A DNA stretch of 64,000 bases from Streptomyces kurssanovii (lineage in GTDB: Bacteria > Actinomycetota > Actinomycetes > Streptomycetales > Streptomycetaceae). The notes beneath the pieces were generated by a model that was not told the origin of the DNA, did no database searches, and worked only from the letters and a program-made list of their open reading frames with translations. The stretch is taken from positions 248,001 through 312,000 of the forward strand of contig NZ_BMTN01000005.1 in the NCBI RefSeq assembly GCF_014649695.1, in the 5' to 3' direction. The translations under genes and the position numbers were made by a program. Shown here piece by piece: positions 52,544-61,258 of the stretch. Position 1 is the stretch's first letter, and every line of letters starts with the position of its first letter.

Positions 52544-52897
52544 ATGCGCGCAAAGATCGACGAGATCGTCTTCGACTGCCACGACCCCGCCCGGCTGGTG
52601 CGCTTCTGGGCCGGGCTCCTCGGCGGCGACCCGGTGGACCGCTCCGACGACTGGTCGTACATCGATCCGCCGGAGTTCGCGCGTGTCGCCTTCCAGCGGG
52701 TGCCGGAGGGCAAGACCGTCAAGAACCGCCTTCACCTGGACCTGGACGCCGGTGACATCGACGCTGCCGCGGACGAGGCGGCCGGGCTGGGGGCGGAGCG
52801 GGTCGGGGCGATCGTGACCGACGACCACGGCCGTTTCCTCGTCATGCGCGACCCGGAGGGGAACGAATTCTGCTTCGTGGCGGGCACGGACGGCTGA
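52544..52897 (+). CDS. VOC family protein
   Basis: 117 residues, glyoxalase/dioxygenase-fold single module pair: IDEIVFDCHDPARLVRFWAG and the terminal RDPEGNEFCFVAGT with the metal-type Glu. An AGGG box lies 6-9 bases before the ATG; a GTG at 52535 overlapping the bioD stop (GTGA) is an alternative. Probably a lesser member of the biotin transcript with no role in the pathway. Related proteins include glyoxalase-like lactoylglutathione lyases. Confidence 0.82.
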   Translation: MRAKIDEIVFDCHDPARLVRFWAGLLGGDPVDRSDDWSYIDPPEFARVAFQRVPEGKTVKNRLHLDLDAGDIDAAADEAAGLGAERVGAIVTDDHGRFLVMRDPEGNEFCFVAGTDG

Positions 52898-52953
52898 GCG
52901 GCGCGCAGCGGGGGAGAATGACGGAGACCGGCCCGTCTCCGAAGGAGGCCCCT

Positions 52954-53637
52954 ATGGTCCCGCTTCAGCGCGGTACGAACGTCCCGCGGGACGCCGTCCA
53001 CCATCCGCTCTTCGCCCGCTTCTACGCGAAGATGAGCGTGACGGCCGACCTGAAGGCCGGCATCGCCGCCCACCGGGCGGAGCTGCTGCGAGGACTGTCC
53101 GGCCGGGTGATCGAGATCGGCGCGGGCAACGGTCTCAACTTCTCGCACTATCCCTCCACCGTCTCCGAAGTGGTGGCCATCGAACCGGAGCGCTCGCTGC
53201 GGAAGCTGGCCACGGAGGCCGCCCTGCGCGCCGAGGTCCCGGTGGACGTGGCACCCGGCGCGGCCGAGGCCCTGCCGGTCAAGAGCGAGGGCTTCGACGC
53301 GGCGGTCGCGTCGCTGGTGCTGTGCACCGTACGGGACCTGCCGAGGGCGCTGGCGGAGATCAAGCGGGTCCTGCGGCCCGGCGCCGAGCTGCGGTTCTTC
53401 GAGCACGGGCGGGCGGAGGGCCGCGGTCTGGCGACCACCCAGCGGGTCCTGGACCGCACGGTGTGGCCACTGCTGTTCGGCGGGTGCCACACGGCGCGGG
53501 ACACGATCGCCGCGATCGAGGAGGCGGGCTTCGAGCTCGGCCCCTACCGGCGGTTCCGGGTGCCGGACCACGGACCGCAGCTGCCGACGTCGCCGTGCGT
53601 GCTGGGCGTCGCCCGCCGGCCGGTCACGGACGGCTGA
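52954..53637 (+). CDS. class I SAM-dependent methyltransferase
   Basis: 227 residues. Methyltransferase type 11 fold: motif I VIEIGAGNGLNF (about residue 50), motif II VAIEPERS, FDAAVASLVLCTV and LRPGAELRFFEHGR. Start at MVPLQRGT with AAGGAGG 5 bases upstream; an ATG at 52918 lacks a site. Substrate unknown; the type resembles small-molecule or lipid (UbiE-like) methylases. Confidence 0.88.
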   Translation: MVPLQRGTNVPRDAVHHPLFARFYAKMSVTADLKAGIAAHRAELLRGLSGRVIEIGAGNGLNFSHYPSTVSEVVAIEPERSLRKLATEAALRAEVPVDVAPGAAEALPVKSEGFDAAVASLVLCTVRDLPRALAEIKRVLRPGAELRFFEHGRAEGRGLATTQRVLDRTVWPLLFGGCHTARDTIAAIEEAGFELGPYRRFRVPDHGPQLPTSPCVLGVARRPVTDG

Positions 53638-53808
53638 GGACACGTTCTTCAAGGCTCGTGCCGCGGGGTGGCCCGATGGGGCAACTGACCGGTCCCGTGA
53701 TCGACAGGATGCTGACGGGACAGTTCGAGAGCATGCCCGCCGCCGTCGACGAGGCCGCCCGCGAGCCGGGCCGACGGAACGGATCAACGCCTGTCGGGGA
53801 TCGGAGGG

Positions 53809-54180
53809 TCACTCGCTCCAGCTGCGCAGTTCCTCCGCGATGCGTGCGATGTCGGCGCTGCCGTCCTTCACCAGACGGGCCAGGTCGCGTACCTGTTCGG
53901 GCGAGGTGACGACCTTCAGTCCGCAGGCGACGAGGTAGCCGTAGGCGACGGCCGAGGCGAACATGGCGTTGGAACGCTCCAGCGCCGGAACGTGCAGCAG
54001 CAGTTGCAGCAGCGCGGCGGCCCTGGAGGCCGGGTCGCTGTAGACGGGGACGCCGAATATCTCCGCCTCGTGACGGGCGACGGCGGCGACGAGCGCGCCC
54101 CAGTCGGTGACCTGGGGGTCACCGGGCATCTTGTGCTCGGCGACCATGAGCAGCCAGGCGAGGTCGATCCGCAGGCTCAA
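53809..54180 (-). CDS. Doc/Fic-like toxin with degenerate core motif
   Basis: 123 residues, helical. It overlaps the upstream RHH-type gene by 4 bases, the usual antitoxin-toxin order. The region LLHVPALERSNAMFASAVAY lines up with the Fic/Doc core HxFx(D/E)GNxR but keeps only the His, acidic and Asn positions, losing the Gly and Arg, so kinase or AMP-transfer activity is doubtful. I recall similar Streptomyces proteins labelled fic-family toxin. Could be a catalytically altered Doc. Confidence 0.7.
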   Translation of the reverse strand: MSLRIDLAWLLMVAEHKMPGDPQVTDWGALVAAVARHEAEIFGVPVYSDPASRAAALLQLLLHVPALERSNAMFASAVAYGYLVACGLKVVTSPEQVRDLARLVKDGSADIARIAEELRSWSE

Positions 54181-54392
54181 CGCTTGTCGCCGAACTCCTC
54201 GGCGAAGACCGACTCGTACTGCTTCATGAAGTCGGCCGCCGCGTCGACGAAGGTGCGTCCCGCTTCGCCGGCGTCCTGTTTGACCAGCTCCTCGATGTAG
54301 CGGTTCACGCTCACGCCGCGTTGCATCGCCCGCTGCCGGGCGGTCTCCGCGGTGGACTCGTCCACGCGTACGTTCAACTGTGTCTTCGCCAC
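54177..54392 (-). CDS. ribbon-helix-helix antitoxin
   Basis: 71 residues. An N-terminal RHH DNA-binding segment (KTQLNVRVDESTAETARQRA then GVSVNRYIEELV) and a C-terminal toxin-binding helix (DAAADFMKQYESVFAEEFG). GTG start at 54392. Overlaps the toxin gene by 4 bases. CTAG-containing repeats lie immediately upstream, a likely autorepression site. Confidence 0.8.
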   Translation of the reverse strand: MAKTQLNVRVDESTAETARQRAMQRGVSVNRYIEELVKQDAGEAGRTFVDAAADFMKQYESVFAEEFGDKR

Positions 54393-54394
54393 AC

Positions 54395-54419
54395 CTAGAA
54401 GCTAGCGCGAAGCTGCTAG
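54395..54419. promoter_or_regulatory. three CTAG boxes upstream of the antitoxin
   Basis: CTAG at 54395, 54402 and 54416 within GAAGCTAGC and GAAGCTGCTAGC near-repeats. CTAG is rare in Streptomyces DNA, and the boxes sit right before the antitoxin start, so they probably form the operator/promoter. Confidence 0.55.
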
Positions 54420-54611
54420 CAGTGGCAAGGGCCGCCCTGCCGCATCGGCGGGAATGCCGGGCCGTGGAGAACCACCGGCACCGTCAGGCCCAGCAGCCCC
54501 CGGCCGGTCGCGGACAGGCGGCGCCATGACCGGGCGGCCTACGCCCGTCGCCGTCCCACAGTGCGGAAAGGCGGTGGCGGGGCGGGTCGCGGGCGTGCTT
54601 GGCTCGCCGCC

Positions 54612-55034
54612 ATGACCGACCTGCGCATACGCAACGCCGCCCCCGAAGAGGCCGAGGCCGTGCTGGCCTTCTGGAAGGAAGCCGCCGAGGGCACCAGCAT
54701 CACGGACGACGTGGACGGCGTCACGCGACTCATCTCCAGGGACCCCGAGGCGCTCCTCCTCGCCGAGGCGGACGGCGTGCTCGTGGGCTCCGTGATCGCC
54801 GGCTACGACGGCTGGCGCTGCTCCCTGTACCGGCTGGCCGTGCTGCCCTCCCACCGCCGGCGCGGCATCTCGACGGCCCTGCTCGACGCGGCGGAGAAGC
54901 GGTTCGCCGCGGTGGGCGGCCGCCGCGGGGACGCGATGGTCCTCGAGGCGAACGAGCAGGCGCACCTGGCGTGGACGTCCGCCGGCTACGTACGCGAGGA
55001 TCACTGGCGCCGCTGGGTCAAGCGTTTCACCTGA
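54612..55034 (+). CDS. GNAT family N-acetyltransferase
   Basis: 140 residues. Acetyl-CoA loop VLPSHRRRGISTALLDAAE (R/Q-x-x-G-x-A type) at about residues 78-96, preceded by VLVGSVIAGYDGWRCSLYRLA and followed by LEANEQAHLAWTSAGY. Resembles RimI-like acetyltransferases acting on protein N-termini or small amines. ATG at 54612 has a weak ribosome site. Target unknown. Confidence 0.88.
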   Translation: MTDLRIRNAAPEEAEAVLAFWKEAAEGTSITDDVDGVTRLISRDPEALLLAEADGVLVGSVIAGYDGWRCSLYRLAVLPSHRRRGISTALLDAAEKRFAAVGGRRGDAMVLEANEQAHLAWTSAGYVREDHWRRWVKRFT

Positions 55035-55193
55035 CCTCCACCGCCCACTCGGCCCCTTTGCCCGTCCTTTACCATGGGAGCACTGTCCACTCCCGTACGA
55101 AAGGTGTGAGCGTCCGTCCATGGGCGAGCCTCCTAGTAGCCGACATCGCGCAAACCTTCTCCCCCTGCCGGATCATGGGATGGAGGTGAACCG

Positions 55194-56540
55194 ATGACCG
55201 AAGTGCTTCTGCTCGCCGTGGCGGTACTGCTCTCCGTCGCGTGCGGAGCCTTCGTCGCGGCCGAGTTCTCCCTCACGACGGTCGAGCGCAGCGATCTCGA
55301 ACGAGCGGCGGAGCGCGGTGAACGAGGCGCGGCCGGCGCGCTCAAGGCCGTCCGCAGCCTCACGTTCCAGCTCTCCGGCGCGCAGCTCGGCATCACCGTC
55401 ACCAACCTGGTCGTCGGCATGCTCGCCGAGCCGTCCATCGCCGCCATCATCCGCGGACCGATCGAGGACCTCGGCCTCTCCCCTTCCGTGGCGTCGTCCG
55501 CCGCGCTGGTCATCGGCACGGCCCTGTCGACCGTCGTCCTGATGGTCGTCGGCGAGCTCGTCCCGAAGAACTGGGCCATCTCCTCCCCCCTCGCCGTCGC
55601 CAAGGTGGTCGCCACGCCGCAGCGGATCTTCACCGCCGCGTTCCGGCCATTCATCTCCCATCTCAACAACACCGCCAACCGCATGGTGATGCGACTGGGC
55701 ATGGAGCCGACGGAGGAACTCGCCTCCGCCCGCAGCCCCAAGGAGCTCATCGCGCTGGCCCGCCACTCGGCCAAGGAGGGCGCGCTCGAGGCGGACACCG
55801 CGGAGCTGTTCGTCCGCACCCTCGGCCTCGGCGAACTCACCGCGGAGAACGTGATGACCCCCCGGGTGCAGGTCACGGCCCTCGAGGTGCAGGCCACGGC
55901 CGAGGACGTCGCCAACGCGACCCGGGCCACCGGTCTGTCCCGCTTCCCCGTCTACCGGGGCAACCTCGACACCGTCGTCGGCATCGCCCACATCAAGGAC
56001 GTCCTGGCCGTGCCCGCGGAACAACGCCGGCGGCTGCGCATCTCCGACCTGCTGCGCGAACCGGTCCTCGTGCCCGAGTCACTGACGGTCGACCGGCTGC
56101 TCGACCGGCTCCAGGGCAGGTCCACCATGGCCGTCGTCATCGACGAGTACGGCGGCACGGCCGGTGTCGTGACGATGGAGGACATCGTGGAGGAGGTCGT
56201 CGGCGAGGTCCGCGACGAGCACGACCCGCACGAGACGCCCGACCTGGCGCCCGCGGGCGAGGACGCCGACGGACGGCTCCTCTGGTCCGCCGACGGGGCC
56301 GCGCGCACCGACCAGCTGGCGGCCATCGGCCTCCGGGTGCCCGACGGTCCGTACGAGACGCTCGCCGGAGTCGTCGCCACCGAGCTGGGACGCATCCCGG
56401 CCGAAGGCGACCGCATCGACATGGACGGATGGCGGCTCGATGTCGTCGACGCTTCCGGACGACGCGCGGCACGCGTGCTGATGCACGCGCCGCCGACGGC
56501 CGCGGATGTGGCCGGCGAGATCCAGGAGGCGGGACGATGA
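55194..56540 (+). CDS. CNNM-type transporter, DUF21-CBS-CorC_HlyC (first of pair)
   Basis: 448 residues. DUF21 transmembrane domain (about residues 1-190; VAVLLSVACGAFVAAEFSLT and three more helices), a CBS pair (about 215-330, FPVYRGNLDTVVGIAHIKDV) and a C-terminal CorC/HlyC domain. Such proteins are Mg2+/Co2+-linked ion transporters or regulators; older names call them hemolysins. GGAGG lies 6-7 bases before the ATG. Its stop overlaps the next gene by 4 bases. Confidence 0.92.
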   Translation: MTEVLLLAVAVLLSVACGAFVAAEFSLTTVERSDLERAAERGERGAAGALKAVRSLTFQLSGAQLGITVTNLVVGMLAEPSIAAIIRGPIEDLGLSPSVASSAALVIGTALSTVVLMVVGELVPKNWAISSPLAVAKVVATPQRIFTAAFRPFISHLNNTANRMVMRLGMEPTEELASARSPKELIALARHSAKEGALEADTAELFVRTLGLGELTAENVMTPRVQVTALEVQATAEDVANATRATGLSRFPVYRGNLDTVVGIAHIKDVLAVPAEQRRRLRISDLLREPVLVPESLTVDRLLDRLQGRSTMAVVIDEYGGTAGVVTMEDIVEEVVGEVRDEHDPHETPDLAPAGEDADGRLLWSADGAARTDQLAAIGLRVPDGPYETLAGVVATELGRIPAEGDRIDMDGWRLDVVDASGRRAARVLMHAPPTAADVAGEIQEAGR

Positions 56541-57550
56541 TCGCGATCCAGCTCTTCATCGGCTTCCTGACCCTGGTCGTCAACGCCTTCTTCGTCGGCG
56601 CGGAGTTCGCGCTGATCTCCGTCCGCCGCAGTCAGATCGAACCGGAGGCGCAGGCGGGCAACCGCCGGGCCCGCAGCGTCCTGTGGGGTCTCCAGCACGT
56701 CTCGGACCTGATGGCCGCCGCCCAGTTGGGCATCACGCTGTGCACGCTGGTCCTCGGCATCGTCGCCGAGCCGGCCATCGCGCACCTGCTCGAGCCGATT
56801 TTCGACGCGGTGGGCGTGCCGCACGGCGCGGTCCACCCGATCTCGTTCGTCATCGCCCTGTCGCTCGCGACGTACCTCCACATGCTGCTGGGCGAGATGG
56901 TGCCGAAGAACATCGCGCTGGCGGAGCCGGTGCGCAGCGCGCTGTGGCTGGGCCCGCCGCTGGTGGCGCTCGCGCGCGGCCTGCATCCGGTCATCGTCAT
57001 GGTCAACGCCTTCGCGAACGGTCTGCTCAAGCTGCTGCGGGTGAAGACGAAGAACGAGGTGACCGCCACGTTCTCCGACGACGAGCTGGCGAACCTGGTG
57101 CAGGACGCGGGCGAGGCCGGTCTGCTCGACGACCGCTCCGCGGAGCGTCTGCGCGACGCGCTCGAACTCGGCCGCCGGCCGGTGCGCGACGTGGTGATGC
57201 CCATCGAGCGCGTGGTGTACGCGCAGGCCGGTACGACGCCTGAGCAGCTGGAGCGGCTCTCCGCCGAGTCGGGCTTCTCCCGCTTCCCGGTCGTGGACGC
57301 GGGACGGCGCATCCTTGGCTACCTCCACGTGAAGGACGCCTTGGACGCGGCACCTCGGAACGTGGCGTTCCCCGTGTCGGCGATGCGGCCGATCGCCCGG
57401 GTCCGGGCGACGACCCCGCTCGACGACGTCCTCACGGCGATGCGCCGCAGCCGCACCCACCTGGCGGCCGTCCTCGACGAGAACGGCCGGCCGGAGGGCC
57501 TGGTCACGATGGAGGACATCCTGCGGGAGCTGGTGGGCAAGCCGGTGTGA
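56537..57550 (+). CDS. CNNM-type transporter, DUF21-CBS (second of pair)
   Basis: 337 residues with the same DUF21 plus CBS layout (VVNAFFVGAEFALISVRRSQ; GFSRFPVVDAGRRILGYLHV) but without the CorC_HlyC C-terminal domain. Starts inside the upstream stop (ATGA). The pairing of a long and a short paralogue is common in actinobacteria, suggesting they work together. Followed by the second dispersed repeat. Confidence 0.92.
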   Translation: MIAIQLFIGFLTLVVNAFFVGAEFALISVRRSQIEPEAQAGNRRARSVLWGLQHVSDLMAAAQLGITLCTLVLGIVAEPAIAHLLEPIFDAVGVPHGAVHPISFVIALSLATYLHMLLGEMVPKNIALAEPVRSALWLGPPLVALARGLHPVIVMVNAFANGLLKLLRVKTKNEVTATFSDDELANLVQDAGEAGLLDDRSAERLRDALELGRRPVRDVVMPIERVVYAQAGTTPEQLERLSAESGFSRFPVVDAGRRILGYLHVKDALDAAPRNVAFPVSAMRPIARVRATTPLDDVLTAMRRSRTHLAAVLDENGRPEGLVTMEDILRELVGKPV

Positions 57551-57710
57551 CGGGCGGGAGCGGCCGCGCGGATGGCGCCTGCGGCGGGCCGTTCCCTTAC
57601 CCGTCTTTTCCCGAACCGGGGGCTCCTCCCCCTACGCGTGGCGGCGTGGGGGGACCCCACCGGACCCCCGCGCCTCAAACGCCGGTGAGGCTGAAGTGGC
57701 CTCCGCCCGG

Positions 57711-57870
57711 GCCGGCTTTCGCGGAGCGAAAGCCGGCCCGCCTGGGGGTACCTCCCACGGCCGCCAGGCCGTAGGGGAGATCGAGGGCACCGCGCGAAGC
57801 GCGGTACGCCGCCCGCAGGGCGGCACGGGGCCCGGGCGGAGCCCGGTTTCGGGAAGGGGCGGGGTGGGGG
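57711..57870. repeat. dispersed multi-hairpin intergenic repeat, copy 2
   Basis: Same chain as at 17826-17966: GCCGGCTTTCGC..GCGAAAGCCGGC, ACGGCC..GGCCGT, ACCGCGC..GCGCGGT, an extra GCCGCCC..GGGCGGC, and CCCGGGC..GCCCGG, again between convergent genes. The flanking 57551-57710 holds no gene, only a further GC-rich stretch. Confidence 0.8.
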
Positions 57871-57886
57871 CAGGCCCGCGCAGCGG

Positions 57887-58891
57887 CTACATCGACGTGG
57901 AGCCCAGCCACTCGTCCAGCACCGCGCCCTCGCCCCGGACCGTGAAACGGTCCTCGTCCGGCCGGCGGCGGCCGTAGAGGAGGAGCAGGAGGTCCGCCAC
58001 GTCGGCGGTCACCGTGACGTCGGCCGCCTCAGAGGTCGCGGTCCACGAGAAGCCCGCAGCGCCGAACGTGATCGTCCAGGCCGCGCCGGTGTCCCGGGCG
58101 ATCAGCAGGACCGAGCCGCCGGACAGCGGCGACAGCCGCTCCGTGATCCACGTGCAGCAGGGCAGGTTCTCGAGGAACTCCGCGATGCCGTCCGCCGCAG
58201 TGCCCGGCTCGACACGGGGTTCCTGTCCGAGGGCCAGTTGCGCGTCGGCGCAGTGGATCACCGCCTCGAAGAGCAGCCGCCGTGGGTAGAAGGCGACCCG
58301 CTGGTCCGCGCCGTAGGACCACATCGGCAGGTCAGGGTCCACCGTGCGCAGGGTGCGCAGGGACGTCTCGGCGCCGCGGGCCATCCACTGCGGATACGCC
58401 GACGGCTCGTCCGGCAGGTCGAGGGGCACCTCACGCGCCTGGACGCGCTCGGTGGCCCGGGTCCCAACGACGTGCTCCGCCCAGCGGTGCGTCGTGCCGT
58501 GGTGCGTGACCAGATCGGCCAGGGTCCAGCCGGGGCAGGTGGGGACGGGCGTCGCCGGCTCCGCGTCCCGTACCACCGCTGTGAACTCGGCCACGACGTG
58601 CGCGATGGACTCGCAGTACCGCTCGTGCTGGTCGTCGTCGAGGCCGAAGCTGTCGGGCACCCGGAGCAGGCTGTCGCGCCAGCCGCCCTCCGGGTGGCGG
58701 CCGGCCGCCGCGCGGACGCGTTCCGCGAGCTCACGGCGGTCCCCGGGAGGAAGCCTGTCCAGCAGGAACGCGGTGGATTCGAGCCACTTCACCGCGGTGT
58801 CCGGGTCGAGCACGTCGTCGTCGCAGGTGTCGATCAGGGTCACCACTTCGGCCAGCGCTTCGGCCAGCGCGTTCAGCAGCGCTTCACTCAC
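57887..58891 (-). CDS. mycothiol-dependent maleylpyruvate isomerase-type protein fused to a small N-terminal module
   Basis: 334 residues. Residues 1-85 (ALAEVVTLIDTCDDDVLDPD, then DRRELAERVRAAAGRHPEGG) match a separate small Streptomyces protein type, and residues about 92-334 are a complete MDMPI domain (PTCPGWTLADLVTHHGTTHR, IHCADAQLALGQEP). The two are normally distinct genes; here they read in one frame. MDMPI-domain proteins are DinB-like, use mycothiol and often have unknown substrates. A typical stand-alone MDMPI would start at about residue 93. Confidence 0.75.
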   Translation of the reverse strand: MSEALLNALAEALAEVVTLIDTCDDDVLDPDTAVKWLESTAFLLDRLPPGDRRELAERVRAAAGRHPEGGWRDSLLRVPDSFGLDDDQHERYCESIAHVVAEFTAVVRDAEPATPVPTCPGWTLADLVTHHGTTHRWAEHVVGTRATERVQAREVPLDLPDEPSAYPQWMARGAETSLRTLRTVDPDLPMWSYGADQRVAFYPRRLLFEAVIHCADAQLALGQEPRVEPGTAADGIAEFLENLPCCTWITERLSPLSGGSVLLIARDTGAAWTITFGAAGFSWTATSEAADVTVTADVADLLLLLYGRRRPDEDRFTVRGEGAVLDEWLGSTSM

Positions 58892-58950
58892 GAAAGCTCC
58901 CCTCCGGTACGGAACCGACGGACCCTACCGCACGGTAGGATCGCTGCGCC

Positions 58951-59745
58951 ATGGAGATAAGTGCCAACTACACCAGCTTTGTCGCGGTCGGTGACTCGTT
59001 CACCGAGGGCATGTCGGATCTGCTCCCCGACGGCTCCTACCGCGGCTGGGCGGACGTCCTCGCGGGCCGGCTTGCGGCCCGTACCCCCGGCTTCCGCTAC
59101 GCGAACCTCGCGGTGCGCGGCAAGCTGATGGGACAGATCGTCGCCGAGCAGGTCGACGTCGCCGCCTCGATGAGCGCCGATGTGATCACCCTCGTCGGCG
59201 GGCTCAACGACACCCTGCGGCCCAAGTGCGACATGGTGCGGGTGCGCGATCTCCTGGAGGAGGCCGTGGAGAAGCTCGCGCCGTCGTGCAGGCAGCTGGT
59301 GCTGATGCGCAGCCCCGGCCGCCAGGGCCCGGTGATGGAGCGGTTCCGCCCGCGGATGGAGGAGCTGTTCGCCCATGTCGACGCGCTCGCGGCACGGCAC
59401 GGCGCGCTCGTCGTCGACCTCTACGGTTCCGCCGCCCTCGGCGATCAGCGGATGTGGGACGTGGACCGGCTGCATCTGACGGCCGAGGGGCACCGCCGGG
59501 TCGCGGAAGCCGTCTGGCAGACGCTCGGCCTGGAGGCCGAGGACGACTGGCAGGCACCGCTGCCGCCGGCGCTCCGGTCGAGCTGGGCGGCGCGGCGGGT
59601 CGCCGACGCGCAGTTCGCCCGCCGGCACCTGGGGCCGTGGATCGGACGGCGGCTGACCGGGCGGTCCTCCGGCGACGGCAGGCCCGCGAAGCGGCCCGAC
59701 CTGCTGCCTTACGAGCCCTACCGGCCGCCGTCGGCCGGCGCGTGA
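58951..59745 (+). CDS. SGNH/GDSL-type hydrolase
   Basis: 264 residues. Block I AVGDSFTEGMSD (catalytic Ser), block III GGLNDTL (Asn), block V VDRLHLTAEGH (Asp and His), the full SGNH set. Esterase or lipase of unclear substrate, with no signal peptide so cytosolic. The C-terminal 60 residues are basic and Pro/Arg rich. Stop lies just before the purB regulatory region. Confidence 0.9.
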   Translation: MEISANYTSFVAVGDSFTEGMSDLLPDGSYRGWADVLAGRLAARTPGFRYANLAVRGKLMGQIVAEQVDVAASMSADVITLVGGLNDTLRPKCDMVRVRDLLEEAVEKLAPSCRQLVLMRSPGRQGPVMERFRPRMEELFAHVDALAARHGALVVDLYGSAALGDQRMWDVDRLHLTAEGHRRVAEAVWQTLGLEAEDDWQAPLPPALRSSWAARRVADAQFARRHLGPWIGRRLTGRSSGDGRPAKRPDLLPYEPYRPPSAGA

Positions 59746-59749
59746 CGCC

Positions 59750-59807
59750 CTCGTAGCAAGCTACAAGCACGGGCGGGGCGCTGAGCTGCGCAAACCCACA
59801 GTAGAAT
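59750..59807 (+). promoter_or_regulatory. purB promoter region with inverted repeat and leaderless -10
   Basis: CTCGTAGC-AA-GCTACAAG (59750-59767), 7 of 8 pairs, then TAGAAT at 59802-59807 only 8 bases before the purB GTG. The short distance implies a leaderless message. The palindrome is a candidate regulator site. Confidence 0.5.
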
Positions 59808-59815
59808 CTGCACAC

Positions 59816-61258
59816 GTGACTGCTGTGTCTGCGAAGCCTCGCATCCCCAATGTTCTTGCCGGCCGCTACGCCTCCGCGCAGCTCGCCGTGCTCTGGTCCC
59901 CCGAGCAGAAGGTGAAGCTGGAGCGTCAGCTCTGGCTGGCCGTGCTGCGCGCACAGAAGGACCTCGGGATCGAGGTACCGGACGCCGCGCTGGCCGACTA
60001 CGAGCGGGTGCTCGACCAGGTCGACCTGGCGTCGATCGCCGAGCGCGAGAAGGTGACCCGCCACGACGTGAAGGCCCGGATCGAGGAGTTCAACGCCCTC
60101 GCCGGCCACGAGCACGTCCACAAGGGCATGACCTCCCGTGACCTCACGGAGAACGTCGAGCAGCTGCAGGTCCGGCTCTCGCTGGAGCTGATGCGTGACC
60201 GTACGGTCGCGGTGCTCGCGCGGCTGGGCAAGCTCTCCGGTGAGTACGCGGAGCTGGTCATGGCTGGCCGCTCCCACAATGTCGCCGCCCAGGCCACCAC
60301 GCTCGGCAAGCGGTTCGCGACGGCCGCCGACGAGCTGCTCGTCGCCTACGGGCGTCTCGAGGACCTGCTGGGCCGCTACCCGCTGCGCGGCATCAAGGGC
60401 CCCGTCGGCACCGCGCAGGACATGCTCGACCTGCTGGGCGGAGACGCGGCGAAGCTGGCCGAGCTGGAGCAGCGCATCGCCGCCCACCTGGGCTTCGGCC
60501 ACGCGTTCACCTCGGTGGGCCAGGTCTACCCCCGTTCGCTGGACTATGACGTCGTGTCCGCCCTGGTGCAGCTGGCGGCGGCGCCTTCGTCGGTGGCCAA
60601 GACCATCCGCCTGATGGCCGGCCACGAGCTGGTCACCGAAGGTTTCAAGCCGGGCCAGGTCGGCTCGTCCGCGATGCCGCACAAGATGAACACCCGCTCC
60701 TGCGAGCGTGTCAACGGCCTGATGGTCATCCTGCGGGGTTACGCCTCGATGACCGGCGAGCTCGCCGGCGACCAGTGGAACGAGGGCGACGTGTCCTGCT
60801 CCGTGGTCCGCAGGGTGGCGCTGCCCGACGCGTTCTTCGCCCTCGACGGGCTGCTGGAGACGTTCCTGACGGTGCTCGACGAGTTCGGCGCGTTCCCGGC
60901 GGTCGTCGCCCGTGAGCTGGACCGCTACCTTCCCTTCCTCGCCACCACGAAGGTCCTCATGGGCGCGGTCCGTGCCGGTGTCGGCCGCGAGGTGGCGCAC
61001 GAGGCGATCAAGGAGAACGCGGTCGCCTCCGCGCTCGCCATGCGGGAGCAGGGCGCGGAGCGCAACGAGCTGCTGGACAAGCTCGCGGCCGACGAGCGGA
61101 TCCCGCTGGACCGCGCGCAGCTGGACGAACTGATGGCGGACAAGCTGTCGTTCACCGGTGCCGCAGGCGACCAGGTGACCGCCGTGGTCTCCCGGATCGA
61201 GGAGATCGCCAAGCAGCACCCGGAGGCCGCCGCCTACACCCCGGGCGCGATCCTCTGA
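59816..61258 (+). CDS. purB: adenylosuccinate lyase
   Basis: 480 residues. Catalyses two fumarate-releasing steps of purine synthesis (SAICAR to AICAR, adenylosuccinate to AMP). The fumarase-superfamily signature VGSSAMPHKMNTRSCE is clear, with TSRDLTENVEQ, AGRSHNVAAQATTLGKRF and the C-terminal domain also present. GTG start, leaderless type. The next gene, a DNA glycosylase, overlaps or abuts its stop. Confidence 0.96.
   Translation: MTAVSAKPRIPNVLAGRYASAQLAVLWSPEQKVKLERQLWLAVLRAQKDLGIEVPDAALADYERVLDQVDLASIAEREKVTRHDVKARIEEFNALAGHEHVHKGMTSRDLTENVEQLQVRLSLELMRDRTVAVLARLGKLSGEYAELVMAGRSHNVAAQATTLGKRFATAADELLVAYGRLEDLLGRYPLRGIKGPVGTAQDMLDLLGGDAAKLAELEQRIAAHLGFGHAFTSVGQVYPRSLDYDVVSALVQLAAAPSSVAKTIRLMAGHELVTEGFKPGQVGSSAMPHKMNTRSCERVNGLMVILRGYASMTGELAGDQWNEGDVSCSVVRRVALPDAFFALDGLLETFLTVLDEFGAFPAVVARELDRYLPFLATTKVLMGAVRAGVGREVAHEAIKENAVASALAMREQGAERNELLDKLAADERIPLDRAQLDELMADKLSFTGAAGDQVTAVVSRIEEIAKQHPEAAAYTPGAIL

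Noticed and set aside
53676-53909. Plus-strand frame starting MGQLTGPVIDRMLTGQ
   Set aside because: No ribosome site, and its second half overlaps the toxin gene on the other strand.
55035-55193. Possible M-box magnesium riboswitch before the CNNM pair
   Set aside because: GAGCCTCCT and GTAGCC fragments recall the M-box, but the conserved GUUAGGUGAGGCUCCU and CAAUGGGU elements are not there.
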